Assembly: GCA_021323595.1 (NCBI GenBank)
Contig: JAJPKR010000022.1
Coordinates: 1 to 42,299, forward strand
DNA length: 42,299 nt
From: Terriglobia bacterium
GTDB lineage: Bacteria > Acidobacteriota > Terriglobia > Terriglobales > SCQP01
Direction: 5' to 3'
Shown here: one piece after another, positions 27,147-34,994 of the stretch
Layout: each line of letters begins with the position of its first letter
Numbering within the stretch: position 1 is the stretch's first letter
Translations under genes and position numbers: made by a program
The notes under the pieces: model-generated
Told to the model about the DNA's origin: nothing
Database searches by the model: none
The model's input: the letters and a program-made list of their open reading frames with translations, nothing else

Positions 27147-28769
27147 CTAGAACCTTCCCTCGCCGAGCGCGGTGATGTCGCGATCGGCAACGCCGCGGCT
27201 GCGGTGAATGCTGACATCGCGGACATCCCGCATGACGAACACCGGCGCGCCGCCGGCGAGCGGCGGCCGCACGCGGAAAAACTCGGTCTCGGCCACGTCA
27301 TCGAGCACGAAGGCCGGCCGCTCGTCGGGCCGAGCCAGCGCAAATTCGACGTCGCTCACGTCCAAGCCGCGGACGTGGCGCAGGTAGAAGCCATAGGCGG
27401 GCATGGGACCGAAGTCGCCGGGCTCGGGGTAATGGCTTTCCTGCTCGGGCGGCTGCAGGGCCGCCATGGCCGCCGTGCCGCCGCCATCGGCGCGCACGTG
27501 GACGCCGCGCAACTGCACATCTTCAATGGGGTGGCCGGGGATGCCGGTCAGGATGGAGCAGAGGCGAGTGGCGCTGCCATCCACGATCAAGTTGCTGACC
27601 TGCACCCGGCGCAATCGGCCCACCGCGGTTCCTCGGGGCCCGCGCAAGCGAGCGCCGAGGCGCAGAAACAGCGGCGCCGAGGTGATATTGCGCATCGTGA
27701 CGTTGGTGACGGCGATGTTCTCGAGCAGCGCGCCATCCACGCTTTCGAGCGCCAGGCCTTGGCAGCCGTCGAAGAGGCAGTTGGCGATGGTGATGTTTTC
27801 GAAGCCGCCGTTCGATTCGGTGCCGCACTTGATCCGGCCCGTGCGCGGCACGCGCGCGCCCGCCGGGAACGGCTGGAAGGTCCCGTCCAACACCGATCCC
27901 ATCTGAAAGCTGCCGCTGACGAGGCAATCGGAGATGGTGACGTTCTCGGTAGCGCGCGGGGAGCCCAACGCATACGAGCTTTTGGGGCAGATGCCGTCGT
28001 CCCAGGGGGAGTTCACGGTGCAATGGGCGACGCGCACATTCCGGCAGCAATCCAGGTCCATGCCGTCGCGGTTGGTGTCGATCGTGAGATTGTCGATCGT
28101 CAAGTTGTCCACGCCGGTGGCCAGCACCCCGAAATGGCCGCCCTGCAAGATCGCGAAGTCCCGCAATAGGACGTTGCGGCAGTTTTTCAGGGCGAGGGTT
28201 TTGTCGCCCATTCCCGGGGTGGATTCGCCGCGCCCGCGGGTGAGGCCCTGGCCGTGCAATAAGCCCGGCCCAACGATCGCGACGTCGCTCAGGCCTTCGC
28301 CCCAGAGCAAAGCGTTATGCCAGTGACGATGACCGAAGTCTTCGTATTCGCCGGCTTCGGGATTGGGTTCGGCCGCGTCGTAGTCGCCGGGTCCGCCGAG
28401 GGCGCGGCAGGGGGCGGCCAGAATCGTCGCGCCGGGCAGCAGGCGCAGCGTCACTTTGCTCGCCAAATGAATCGAGTAGGAGAGATAGGTACCGGCGGGA
28501 AACCAGACCTCGCCGCCGCCACCGGCCGCCGCGGCGGCGATGGCGCGATTGATCGCCGGCGTATCCACGCGCCGGCCGTCGCCGGCGGCGCCGAAGAAGC
28601 GGACATCGTAGATGCCGCCTTGCGGGGGCGCCGGCGCGCCGGCGGGGGTGCGCACGCCGGCGGGGGTGCGCACACCGGCGGCCGCGCCCACCGGCGGCGC
28701 CGCCAAGCCGGCGCCGGCGAGCAAGACCCCGCCAAGGGCTTGCCGCCTCGTCCATGCGCCGCGGTTCAT
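27147..28769 (-). CDS. GH28-like beta-helix protein lacking the canonical histidine
   Basis: A 540-residue exported beta-helix protein of the GH28 superfamily. A signal with twin arginines (TRRQALGGVLLAGAGLA, about residues 8-24) leads to a Pro/Ala-rich segment with a duplicated GVRTPA hexapeptide, then IYDVRFFGAAGDG, the usual first helix turn. The aspartates are kept: N233-R-D235 (TNRDGMDLDCC) and D257-D258 (WDDGICPKSS). Where GH28 enzymes have GHG, this protein has G-T-E318-S-N320-G-G. A similar NRD / WDDG / GTESNGG subgroup occurs in polysaccharide-degrading bacteria, so a distinct specificity, perhaps for rhamnogalacturonan, is plausible. It lies between the TonB receptor (49 bp) and the GH28 enzyme (6 bp). 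Confidence 0.82.
   Translation of the reverse strand: MNRGAWTRRQALGGVLLAGAGLAAPPVGAAAGVRTPAGVRTPAGAPAPPQGGIYDVRFFGAAGDGRRVDTPAINRAIAAAAAGGGGEVWFPAGTYLSYSIHLASKVTLRLLPGATILAAPCRALGGPGDYDAAEPNPEAGEYEDFGHRHWHNALLWGEGLSDVAIVGPGLLHGQGLTRGRGESTPGMGDKTLALKNCRNVLLRDFAILQGGHFGVLATGVDNLTIDNLTIDTNRDGMDLDCCRNVRVAHCTVNSPWDDGICPKSSYALGSPRATENVTISDCLVSGSFQMGSVLDGTFQPFPAGARVPRTGRIKCGTESNGGFENITIANCLFDGCQGLALESVDGALLENIAVTNVTMRNITSAPLFLRLGARLRGPRGTAVGRLRRVQVSNLIVDGSATRLCSILTGIPGHPIEDVQLRGVHVRADGGGTAAMAALQPPEQESHYPEPGDFGPMPAYGFYLRHVRGLDVSDVEFALARPDERPAFVLDDVAETEFFRVRPPLAGGAPVFVMRDVRDVSIHRSRGVADRDITALGEGRF
28638..28673. repeat. 18-bp tandem duplication in the GH28-like gene
   Basis: An 18-bp unit is present twice in perfect tandem (28638-28655 and 28656-28673), encoding GVRTPA-GVRTPA just after the signal peptide. 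A third partial copy follows. Being in frame and in a linker, it should be tolerated; it probably arose by replication slippage. Confidence 0.85.
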
Positions 28770-28818
28770 GCAGCGCTCCCTCGGCGCGCCGGCCCGTTGC
28801 CTGCCCGGGGCCTGCCCA

Positions 28819-31800
28819 TCAGAACTCGAACTTCAGCGCGAACTGCATGATGCGAGGGCCGCTCGCGCTGGTGATTTGGCCGAATTGCTTGTCGGTCAGC
28901 GCCGATTGCGGGTTATTGAGGTTGGCATGATTGAACAGGTTGAAGGCTTCCGCGCGCAATTCCAAGCGCTGGCCCTCGCGAACCTGGAAAAAGCGGCTCA
29001 GGCCCGAATCCACGTTCCAGTTGCCCGGGCCGTAAAGAAAATTGCGGCCGGAATCGCCGAAGCCGTCGGGGCCGGCGTGGGTGGCGCAATCGGCGCTGCC
29101 ATCGGGATAGGTCGCGTACCCGTTGCACGCAAACGCGGCGGTATTGAACCAGCCGAGCGCGGAGGGGTTCGCCACCGTGGGATCGCCGATCAAGTTGGCC
29201 CGCTGGCCGCCGGTGCTGCTGCTGGCGTAGTCCTTGCCGGAAGTAACGCTGAACGGCGTGCCGCTGTGAATCGTCAAGATCGTGGAGAATTGCCAATCCT
29301 CCAGGGCCGCCCGCAGCCAGCCGGAGCCGATCGCGGGCACGGCCGCGACCAGCGAAGTGTTGAATACGTGGCGAAGGTCGAAGCCGCAGCTGCCGTAATC
29401 GGCGTTGCGATTGTACGGATTTTGGTACGTCTGCCCGGCGACCTCGCCGCCGAAATCGGTCGTGTCGAGGCAATGCGACCAGGTGTAGTTGCTGAGCAGG
29501 GTGAAATTGCGGCTGAAACGATGGTTCAAGGAGAGGAGCAGGCCGTTGTAATTGGCGACGCCGCCGTCATCCGCCATCGCGAGGCTCGAGTAGGCCTGGC
29601 CGAAGCGCGGCGCCGGGTTTTGCAGATACAGCACCCGCTGGTTGTTCTCGTTGCTCGTCTTGTCGCAATTCTTGAGCGTGATGCCGGCACCGGCGCATTG
29701 CGCCGCCGTGAGCCAGACCGCGGGGTTGGTTTCGCCCTGGAGCCACAGATGGTTCGTGCGGTTGCCTAAATAGCTGATCTCGGCCAGCCAATTGGCGCCG
29801 AACTGCCGCTGCCAGGTCAGGTTCCATTGCTGCACGTAGGTCGGCTGGATGTGCAGGGGCAGGTTGATATACACGCCGAAGGGCGGGAAGAAGATGTCGC
29901 GCGTCGGAGGAAAGGGCAGCGGAAAGGGATCGCCGCCGGGATAGCTCTGATAGGGATCGCTCAGGCCACCGGTGGGACGGGGGATATCGATCGAGCTGCC
30001 GAAGGGGGCATCGTCGGCGAAACGATCGAAATAGAACTCCTCGGGGTAATCGTAGAAAAGACCGTAGCCCGCGCGGATCGTCATGCGGCCATTGCCGGCC
30101 GGGTCCCAGATGGCGCCCAGGCGCGGCGCGAAATCGGCGAGATGGCGGCTGGTGAAGGCAGGCGGCGTCTGCGGATCGCCGTAGAAGAACATGCCGGCGG
30201 GCGCGTTGACGTAGATCGAACTGAACTGGCCGGCGGCGAAGGCGGCGGGATCGAAGTGATTGCCGCGATGGAAGCGATCGATGGCGGGAAAGTACGGGTC
30301 CCACCGCAGCCCGGCATTCAGCGTCAGGCGCGAGCTGGCCCGCCAGTTGTCTTCGGCATAGAGGCCGAGATAGTTGTCGCGCCAGTTCTCTTGCTCGGCC
30401 ATGCCTTGCGTGAAGTCGCTGGGCAAGCCCATCAGGAAATCGGCCAGCTCGTTTCCGGTGCTCTTGCCGTCGAAGCTGAATTGGCCGTTCGATTTGAAGT
30501 TGCTGAGCTCATTCGTCTGGCTGCGGATCCAATCCGCGCCCAAGGCGAGCTGATGCGCCCCCTTCACCCAGGTCAGATCGTCGGCCAACTGCACGCCATT
30601 GGTATTGAAATGGCCCGGCGAGCAGGTACCGCAACCGGCGCTGAAATAGTGGCTGATGCTGAAATCGAGGAAGTCGGGCACCAGGCTGTGGATCTGCACG
30701 CCGAATTGCGTCGGGTTGGGCACGGTGGCGGCGCCGCCGCGATTGATGCGCAGGCGCGTGCCGGTGAGGTGAAACGTGTTCACGACGTTGGGGGAAAGCA
30801 CGTAGTTGTCGCCGAACGCCGCCGACTGGCTGCGAATGTCCTGGCCCGCCTGGGTGGTCGTCAACAAATTCCCGGCGTAGGTCGGCGGCAGGCTATAGGG
30901 CACCAGCAGATAGCGCCCGAACATCGTCTGCTTGGAGCTGTGGATGTAATCGACGCGGCCGACATATTGCTGCTCGGTTTGATTGCCGGGAATGCTGTAG
31001 TAGAGCAGCCCGCAGGGGTCGGTAGAGACGGGCACGAGCTTGATCATCGCCAACGCCGCGCTGTTGTACGCGCTGGGGTTGATCGTGTTGGCGGCAAAGG
31101 GAGCGCTGAGCGTCTTCGCCTTGCCGCCGTTGCAAGCGGCCGATTCCATCGCCGTCCAGTCGCCGGCCAGCACCGCCGCCGTGGCCACGTGCGTGCTTTT
31201 CGTGGGCGGATTGCTTTTCAAAATAGTGCCCTGGAAGCCGCCGAAGAAGAACAGCTTGTTGCGGACGATCGGCCCGCCGAACGTGCCGCCGAACTGGTTG
31301 CGCTTGAGCGAGTCGCGGCCCTTGACGAAGGCCGCCGCTTGGCCCTGGTAATTGACGATCGCCGGCGCGGCGTTGAAGCGGTAATTGCGCACGAATTCGA
31401 AGAGATCGCCGTGGAAGCGGTTGCCGCCGGAGCGGGTCACGATATTGACCACGCCGCCCGGATGCTCGCCGTACTTGGCCGACAAGTCGCTGGTCTGCAC
31501 GCTGAATTCTTGCAGCGCGTCGGGAAACGGAAAGGGCAAGTTGACGTTGGTGAAGTGATCGTTGTTGTCGGCGCCGTCGAGCAAGAAATTCGTGCCGTTG
31601 CCCTGGCCGCCGGCGACCGACATGGTCTGCGACTCGTAGTTGAAGTTCTTGCTGCTGTTGATGTCGCCGGAGCCGTTCTGCGGCGCCGAGGCTCCCGCCA
31701 ACAGCACCAGATTCGCGGCGTTGCGGCCGTTGAGCGGCAGCGCCAGGATGCGGCGCTCATCGATGACCTGGCTGACGGAATTGTCGTGGGTTTCGACCAT

Positions 31801-32241
31801 GGCGCTGTTGGCCGTGACCTCGACCTCCTGATTGACGCCGCCGACGCGCAGGGTGATGTTGATGACCGGATTGGTGCCCACTTGCAGCACGATGCCGTTC
31901 TGGACGTAGGTGGAGAAGCCGCCGGCGCGCACTGTCAAGCTGTAGGCGCCCACCGGCAAGTTCAGCAGTTGATAGGCGCCGCCGGGACCGGTGACGGCTT
32001 CGATGCGCTGGCCGGTGCTGATCTGCGTCGCCGTGACGCGCGCGTTGACCACCGCCGCGCCGGAGGGATCGAGCACGCGTCCGGAAATCTGCACCACGGA
32101 AGTGGACTGCGCCGCCGCGGCGACGGCGAGCGCGCCCAGCGCCAGGGCGGCCAGCCACGCGCCGCCGCCGCGGGCCCCGCGCCGGCTCATCGGCCGAAGC
32201 CTTCGTTCCGACTGCCCCCGTACACCGAGCGCGCTCCGCAT
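28819..32241 (-). CDS. TonB-dependent receptor with carboxypeptidase-regulatory-like domain
   Basis: An 1140-residue outer-membrane receptor of the Oar-like acidobacterial type. After a signal region (hydrophobic WLAALALGALAVAAAA near residues 29-44) comes a carboxypeptidase-regulatory-like beta-sandwich (VVQISGRVLDPSGAAVVNARV, about 49-135). A plug follows with LPLNGRNAANLVLLAGA near 168-184 and EFSVQTSDLSAKYGEHPGGVVNIVTRSG near 248-275, then a long beta-barrel ending in aromatic F (LKFEF). It probably imports oligogalacturonides or other pectin fragments, inferred from the locus. No SusD-like gene accompanies it, as is usual in Acidobacteria. The ATG at 32241 is set by AGGAG 6 nt upstream. 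It heads the uronate unit and is divergent from the LacI gene. Confidence 0.93.
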   Translation of the reverse strand: MRSALGVRGQSERRLRPMSRRGARGGGAWLAALALGALAVAAAAQSTSVVQISGRVLDPSGAAVVNARVTATQISTGQRIEAVTGPGGAYQLLNLPVGAYSLTVRAGGFSTYVQNGIVLQVGTNPVINITLRVGGVNQEVEVTANSAMVETHDNSVSQVIDERRILALPLNGRNAANLVLLAGASAPQNGSGDINSSKNFNYESQTMSVAGGQGNGTNFLLDGADNNDHFTNVNLPFPFPDALQEFSVQTSDLSAKYGEHPGGVVNIVTRSGGNRFHGDLFEFVRNYRFNAAPAIVNYQGQAAAFVKGRDSLKRNQFGGTFGGPIVRNKLFFFGGFQGTILKSNPPTKSTHVATAAVLAGDWTAMESAACNGGKAKTLSAPFAANTINPSAYNSAALAMIKLVPVSTDPCGLLYYSIPGNQTEQQYVGRVDYIHSSKQTMFGRYLLVPYSLPPTYAGNLLTTTQAGQDIRSQSAAFGDNYVLSPNVVNTFHLTGTRLRINRGGAATVPNPTQFGVQIHSLVPDFLDFSISHYFSAGCGTCSPGHFNTNGVQLADDLTWVKGAHQLALGADWIRSQTNELSNFKSNGQFSFDGKSTGNELADFLMGLPSDFTQGMAEQENWRDNYLGLYAEDNWRASSRLTLNAGLRWDPYFPAIDRFHRGNHFDPAAFAAGQFSSIYVNAPAGMFFYGDPQTPPAFTSRHLADFAPRLGAIWDPAGNGRMTIRAGYGLFYDYPEEFYFDRFADDAPFGSSIDIPRPTGGLSDPYQSYPGGDPFPLPFPPTRDIFFPPFGVYINLPLHIQPTYVQQWNLTWQRQFGANWLAEISYLGNRTNHLWLQGETNPAVWLTAAQCAGAGITLKNCDKTSNENNQRVLYLQNPAPRFGQAYSSLAMADDGGVANYNGLLLSLNHRFSRNFTLLSNYTWSHCLDTTDFGGEVAGQTYQNPYNRNADYGSCGFDLRHVFNTSLVAAVPAIGSGWLRAALEDWQFSTILTIHSGTPFSVTSGKDYASSSTGGQRANLIGDPTVANPSALGWFNTAAFACNGYATYPDGSADCATHAGPDGFGDSGRNFLYGPGNWNVDSGLSRFFQVREGQRLELRAEAFNLFNHANLNNPQSALTDKQFGQITSASGPRIMQFALKFEF

Positions 32242-32317
32242 ATCGTCTCCTCCCGGGATTGGCTCATCGCGCCGGCGCCGGGCGAGCGCATCGCCGCCGC
32301 GGGCCTGCGTGGGGGGA

Positions 32318-32347
32318 AATTAATCACGCGGCCGGGAGAGGTGTCAA
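32318..32347 (-). promoter_or_regulatory. Promoter of the TonB receptor / uronate unit
   Basis: On the minus strand a perfect TTGACA (32347-32342) is followed after 18 bp by TTAATT (32323-32318), preceded by TGA as an extended -10. The predicted leader before the receptor ATG is about 70 nt. Confidence 0.55.
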
Positions 32348-32367
32348 GAAAAAAGAACAAACTTTCA

Positions 32368-32379
32368 TGAAACATTTCA
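32368..32379. promoter_or_regulatory. Candidate LacI-family operator
   Basis: TGAAACATTTCA is a 12-base near-palindrome, one base off the perfect TGAAACGTTTCA, a form common among LacI-family operators with a central CG. It lies in the divergent promoter region, about 20 bp upstream of the receptor -35 element and overlapping the expected -35 of the regulator's own promoter, whose TATAAA -10 is at 32391-32396. Confidence 0.45.
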
Positions 32380-32438
32380 CGCCCCGGCGTTATAAAGGGA
32401 CGAGCGGCGCCGCGCCCGGCGCCGCGCCCGGAACCGCC

Positions 32439-33491
32439 ATGCCCCCTCGCCCCAGGAGACCGCGACTCGCCGAGGTCGCCCGCGCCGCCGGCGTGAGCGC
32501 GGCCAGCGTCTCGCGGCTGATGAGCGGGAAAGCGCGCGTCGCCCCGGCCACGCGCCAGCGCATCGTCGCCGCCGCGGAGCGGCTGGGGTTCGATTTGGCG
32601 CGCGGCCGCCAGCCGCGGATCATCGCCTTCTTGCTCAGCAACCGCAACGTGCTGCACCCGTTCCATTCCGCGGTGCTGGTGGGCGCGGAGGCGTATTGCG
32701 CCGAGCACGATTACGCGCTGCTGTTCCTGCCGTATCACTATCCGGCGGCGGCGGCGGCCAAGAGCCTGAGCCTCCCGGAGATCCTGCAGAACCGGCGCAC
32801 GGTATCGGGGGCGATCGTGGCGGGCACGAATTCCGCGGCGCTGCTGGAGCGCCTGACGACGCAAGGACTGCCTTGGGTGGCGCTGGGCAACAACATTTTG
32901 GGCGCGCAGGGGCCATGCAATGGGGCGGTCTATTTCGACGACATCGGCGGCGCCGAGCAGCTCACGAAATACCTCATCGGCCTCGGCCATCGCCGCGTCG
33001 GCTTCGCCGGCAACCTGCGCCTGCCCTGGTACGCGCGCCGCTTCCAGGGCTACCAGGCGGCGCTCGCCGGCGCGGGCCTGACGCCGATGCTGGGCGAGGT
33101 GCACACGCGCGAGGGCGAGGAGATGGGCTACGTGGCAGCCAAGCTCTTGCTGCAGCGGAGCGCGCCGCCGACGGCGATCTTCGCCGGCGACGATTCGGCG
33201 GCGCGGGGCGTTTACCTGGCCGCCCGCGATTGCGGGCTCGAGATTCCGCGGCAGCTCAGCGTGGCGGGCTTCAACGACACCTTGGAAGCCGCCGCCCTGC
33301 ACCCCAAGCTCACCTCCGTGCGCGTCTTCACCGAAGAGCTGGGCAAGCAGCTCGCCGAGACGCTGCTGCAGCGGATCGAGCGGCCCGACAGCCCGCCGGC
33401 CGCCTTGGCGCTGCCGACGCTGCTGATCCAGCGGGAGTCATGCGGCCCGGCGCCGCTGCACCGGCGTTTGGCCGCCGCGCGCGGCGCTTAG
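32439..33491 (+). CDS. LacI-family transcriptional regulator
   Basis: A 350-residue regulator with an N-terminal helix-turn-helix and hinge (PRLAEVARAAGVSAASVSRLMSGKARV begins at residue 8) and a periplasmic-binding-protein-like sensor domain, with GAIVAGTNSAALLERL, the GHRRVGFAGN strand near 180 and PTAIFAGDDSAARGVYLAA near 245. It probably controls the divergent pectin/galacturonate unit, with a uronate-pathway intermediate as inducer (inferred). The ATG at 32439 is preferred because it matches the family N-terminus and lies downstream of a TATAAA at 32391-32396. An upstream ATG at 32367 would precede that -10 and adds a Gly/Ala/Pro-rich extension with a 12-bp tandem repeat. Its stop codon overlaps that of the convergent BlaI-like gene. 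Confidence 0.9.
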   Translation: MPPRPRRPRLAEVARAAGVSAASVSRLMSGKARVAPATRQRIVAAAERLGFDLARGRQPRIIAFLLSNRNVLHPFHSAVLVGAEAYCAEHDYALLFLPYHYPAAAAAKSLSLPEILQNRRTVSGAIVAGTNSAALLERLTTQGLPWVALGNNILGAQGPCNGAVYFDDIGGAEQLTKYLIGLGHRRVGFAGNLRLPWYARRFQGYQAALAGAGLTPMLGEVHTREGEEMGYVAAKLLLQRSAPPTAIFAGDDSAARGVYLAARDCGLEIPRQLSVAGFNDTLEAAALHPKLTSVRVFTEELGKQLAETLLQRIERPDSPPAALALPTLLIQRESCGPAPLHRRLAAARGA

Positions 33492-33889
33492 AGCAAGCTG
33501 GCGTCGAAGGCGCCGGCGGCGCCGTCGGCGCCCGCCGGCGGCCGCGCCGCCGCGCCGGGGCGCGCGCCGGCCGCCGCGCCCAAGTACTCCAGCAATTCCT
33601 CGCGGGAATCGAAATAATTGCGCACCAGGCGCTCGACCGCTTGCGCGCGCATCTGCTGGCGGCTGACCAGAGCGTGGAACAGATACTGGCGGCCGACGCG
33701 GCGCGCGGCGATCACCTGCTTGCGCAGCAGCCGCTGCAAGACGGTCAAGACGGTGGTGTGCGCCAGGCGGCGGCCGCGTTCGGCGAGCACGCCGCGGATG
33801 AGCGCGGCCGAGGCCTCGCCCTGGCGCCAGAGCACGCCGACGCAATCGAGCTCGAGCTGCGGCAATTCGCCCCCGTGGCGCGGAGTCAT
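33488..33889 (-). CDS. BlaI/MecI/CopY-family transcriptional repressor
   Basis: A 133-residue winged-helix repressor of the penicillinase-repressor family. The N-terminal domain fits: LPQLELDCVGVLWRQGEASAALIRGVL, then LAHTTVLTVLQRLLRKQVI with the recognition-helix pattern TTVLTxLxRLxxK, and GRQYLFHALVSRQQ (to about residue 80). An Ala/Gly/Pro-rich tail replaces the usual ending. Such repressors are normally paired with a BlaR1/M56 sensor protease, but none is in the window. The ATG overlaps the stop of the YhaM-like gene as ATGA, and its own stop overlaps that of the lacI-type gene by two bases. Target genes unknown. Confidence 0.85.
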   Translation of the reverse strand: MTPRHGGELPQLELDCVGVLWRQGEASAALIRGVLAERGRRLAHTTVLTVLQRLLRKQVIAARRVGRQYLFHALVSRQQMRAQAVERLVRNYFDSREELLEYLGAAAGARPGAAARPPAGADGAAGAFDASLL

Positions 33890-34980
33890 GAGCGCTCTCC
33901 GCGCAGCGCGGCTTGCAGGCGGCTGGCTTTGGCCTGCACGTCGAGCTCGCCGGCGGGCGGCGCCGCGGGCGCGGCGGCGGCCGGCGGCTGGAGCCAGCGG
34001 TCCAGGTGCAGAATGGTGCGCTCGAGCGAAGCGTTATAGCCGGTCCAATGGCCCGGCTGCAGGCCATCGCGGCGGCGCTGCTGCGCGATCGCCTGCATCT
34101 TGGAATCGAGATCGTCGAGAAAATGCAGCAGCACGGCCTCGGCGAACATCGGCAGCTTGGGCGAGCCGAATTCGTAATGGCCGTGATGGCTGATGATGAG
34201 GTGCTCGAGCGCGACTTGCAGCGGGCGGGGGAAATCGGGCAACTGCGCCAGCTTGGCATGGAGCATTTGCAGCGCCAGCACCATATGGCCGAGCAACTGG
34301 CCCTCGCTGGTGTAGGCGAAGGAGCGCTCGTAGCTCAGTTCCTCGATCTTGCCGAGATCGTGCCAGATGATGCCGGCGAGCAGCAGGTCTTGATCCACGC
34401 CGGGGTAGTTTTGCGCGATCAGGCGCGCGGCGCGGCAGAGCGAGCGGACGTGCTCGAGCAAGCCGCCGAAGTAGGCGTGATGCAGCGACTTCGCCGCCGG
34501 CGCGCGCTTGAAGCGCGCCGCGATCGCGGGATCGTCGAGGACGGCGAGCAGGAGCGCGCGCAAGTGCGGCTCCTCGCAGGCGGCGGCATAGCCGCGCACC
34601 TCGGCGAACATCGCCTCGACGTCTTCGCCGGTGGTGGGCAAGAAGTCGGCGAGGCTGATCTCGCGCTCCTCGAGCCGCCGCAGCTTCTGGATGGTCAACT
34701 GCAGCCGGTCGCGGAAGACGCCGACGACGCCGCGGACCTTGACGAAGTCGTCGCGCTCGAAGGTGTTCTGCACTTCCGCGACGCCGTCCCACATCTTGGC
34801 CTCGAGGTCGCCGGTGCGGTCGCCGAGGATGAGCGAAAGATAGGGCTCGCCGTCTTTCTTCAAGCGCAGTTCCTTGTGCTTGACCAGGAAGGCGGAGGTC
34901 ACGCGCTCCTCGGGCGCGAGCTGCTCCACGAAGCGCGCCTTCAGCGGTTCGGCAGCGGCGAATTGGCCTTCGGCGCTCAT
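33886..34980 (-). CDS. YhaM-like 3'-5' exoribonuclease (OB-fold plus HD domain)
   Basis: A 364-residue protein with an N-terminal OB-fold nucleic-acid-binding domain (LVKHKELRLKKDGEPYLSLILGDRTG, about residues 33-60, to about 115) and a C-terminal HD phosphohydrolase domain. The HD core is H207-D208 in IIWHDLGKIEE, with upstream HHAYFGGLLEHVRSL near 165-179 and the downstream ISHHGHYEFGSPKLP near 262-277. This is the architecture of B. subtilis YhaM, a metal-dependent exonuclease acting on RNA and single-stranded DNA. A Pro/Ala-rich tail follows. It lies 14 bp after the surA-like gene and overlaps the BlaI-like gene, suggesting a three-gene operon. Confidence 0.88.
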   Translation of the reverse strand: MSAEGQFAAAEPLKARFVEQLAPEERVTSAFLVKHKELRLKKDGEPYLSLILGDRTGDLEAKMWDGVAEVQNTFERDDFVKVRGVVGVFRDRLQLTIQKLRRLEEREISLADFLPTTGEDVEAMFAEVRGYAAACEEPHLRALLLAVLDDPAIAARFKRAPAAKSLHHAYFGGLLEHVRSLCRAARLIAQNYPGVDQDLLLAGIIWHDLGKIEELSYERSFAYTSEGQLLGHMVLALQMLHAKLAQLPDFPRPLQVALEHLIISHHGHYEFGSPKLPMFAEAVLLHFLDDLDSKMQAIAQQRRRDGLQPGHWTGYNASLERTILHLDRWLQPPAAAAPAAPPAGELDVQAKASRLQAALRGERS

Positions 34981-34994
34981 CGCTAGAGCCGCGG

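Noticed and set aside
24787-32370. Long overlapping open frames opposite or out of phase with uxaC, the GH28 genes and the TonB receptor (for example 24787-26880 minus, 25764-28169 plus, 29827-32370 plus)
   Set aside because: All overlap genes with complete, motif-bearing proteins and their own translations are low-complexity.
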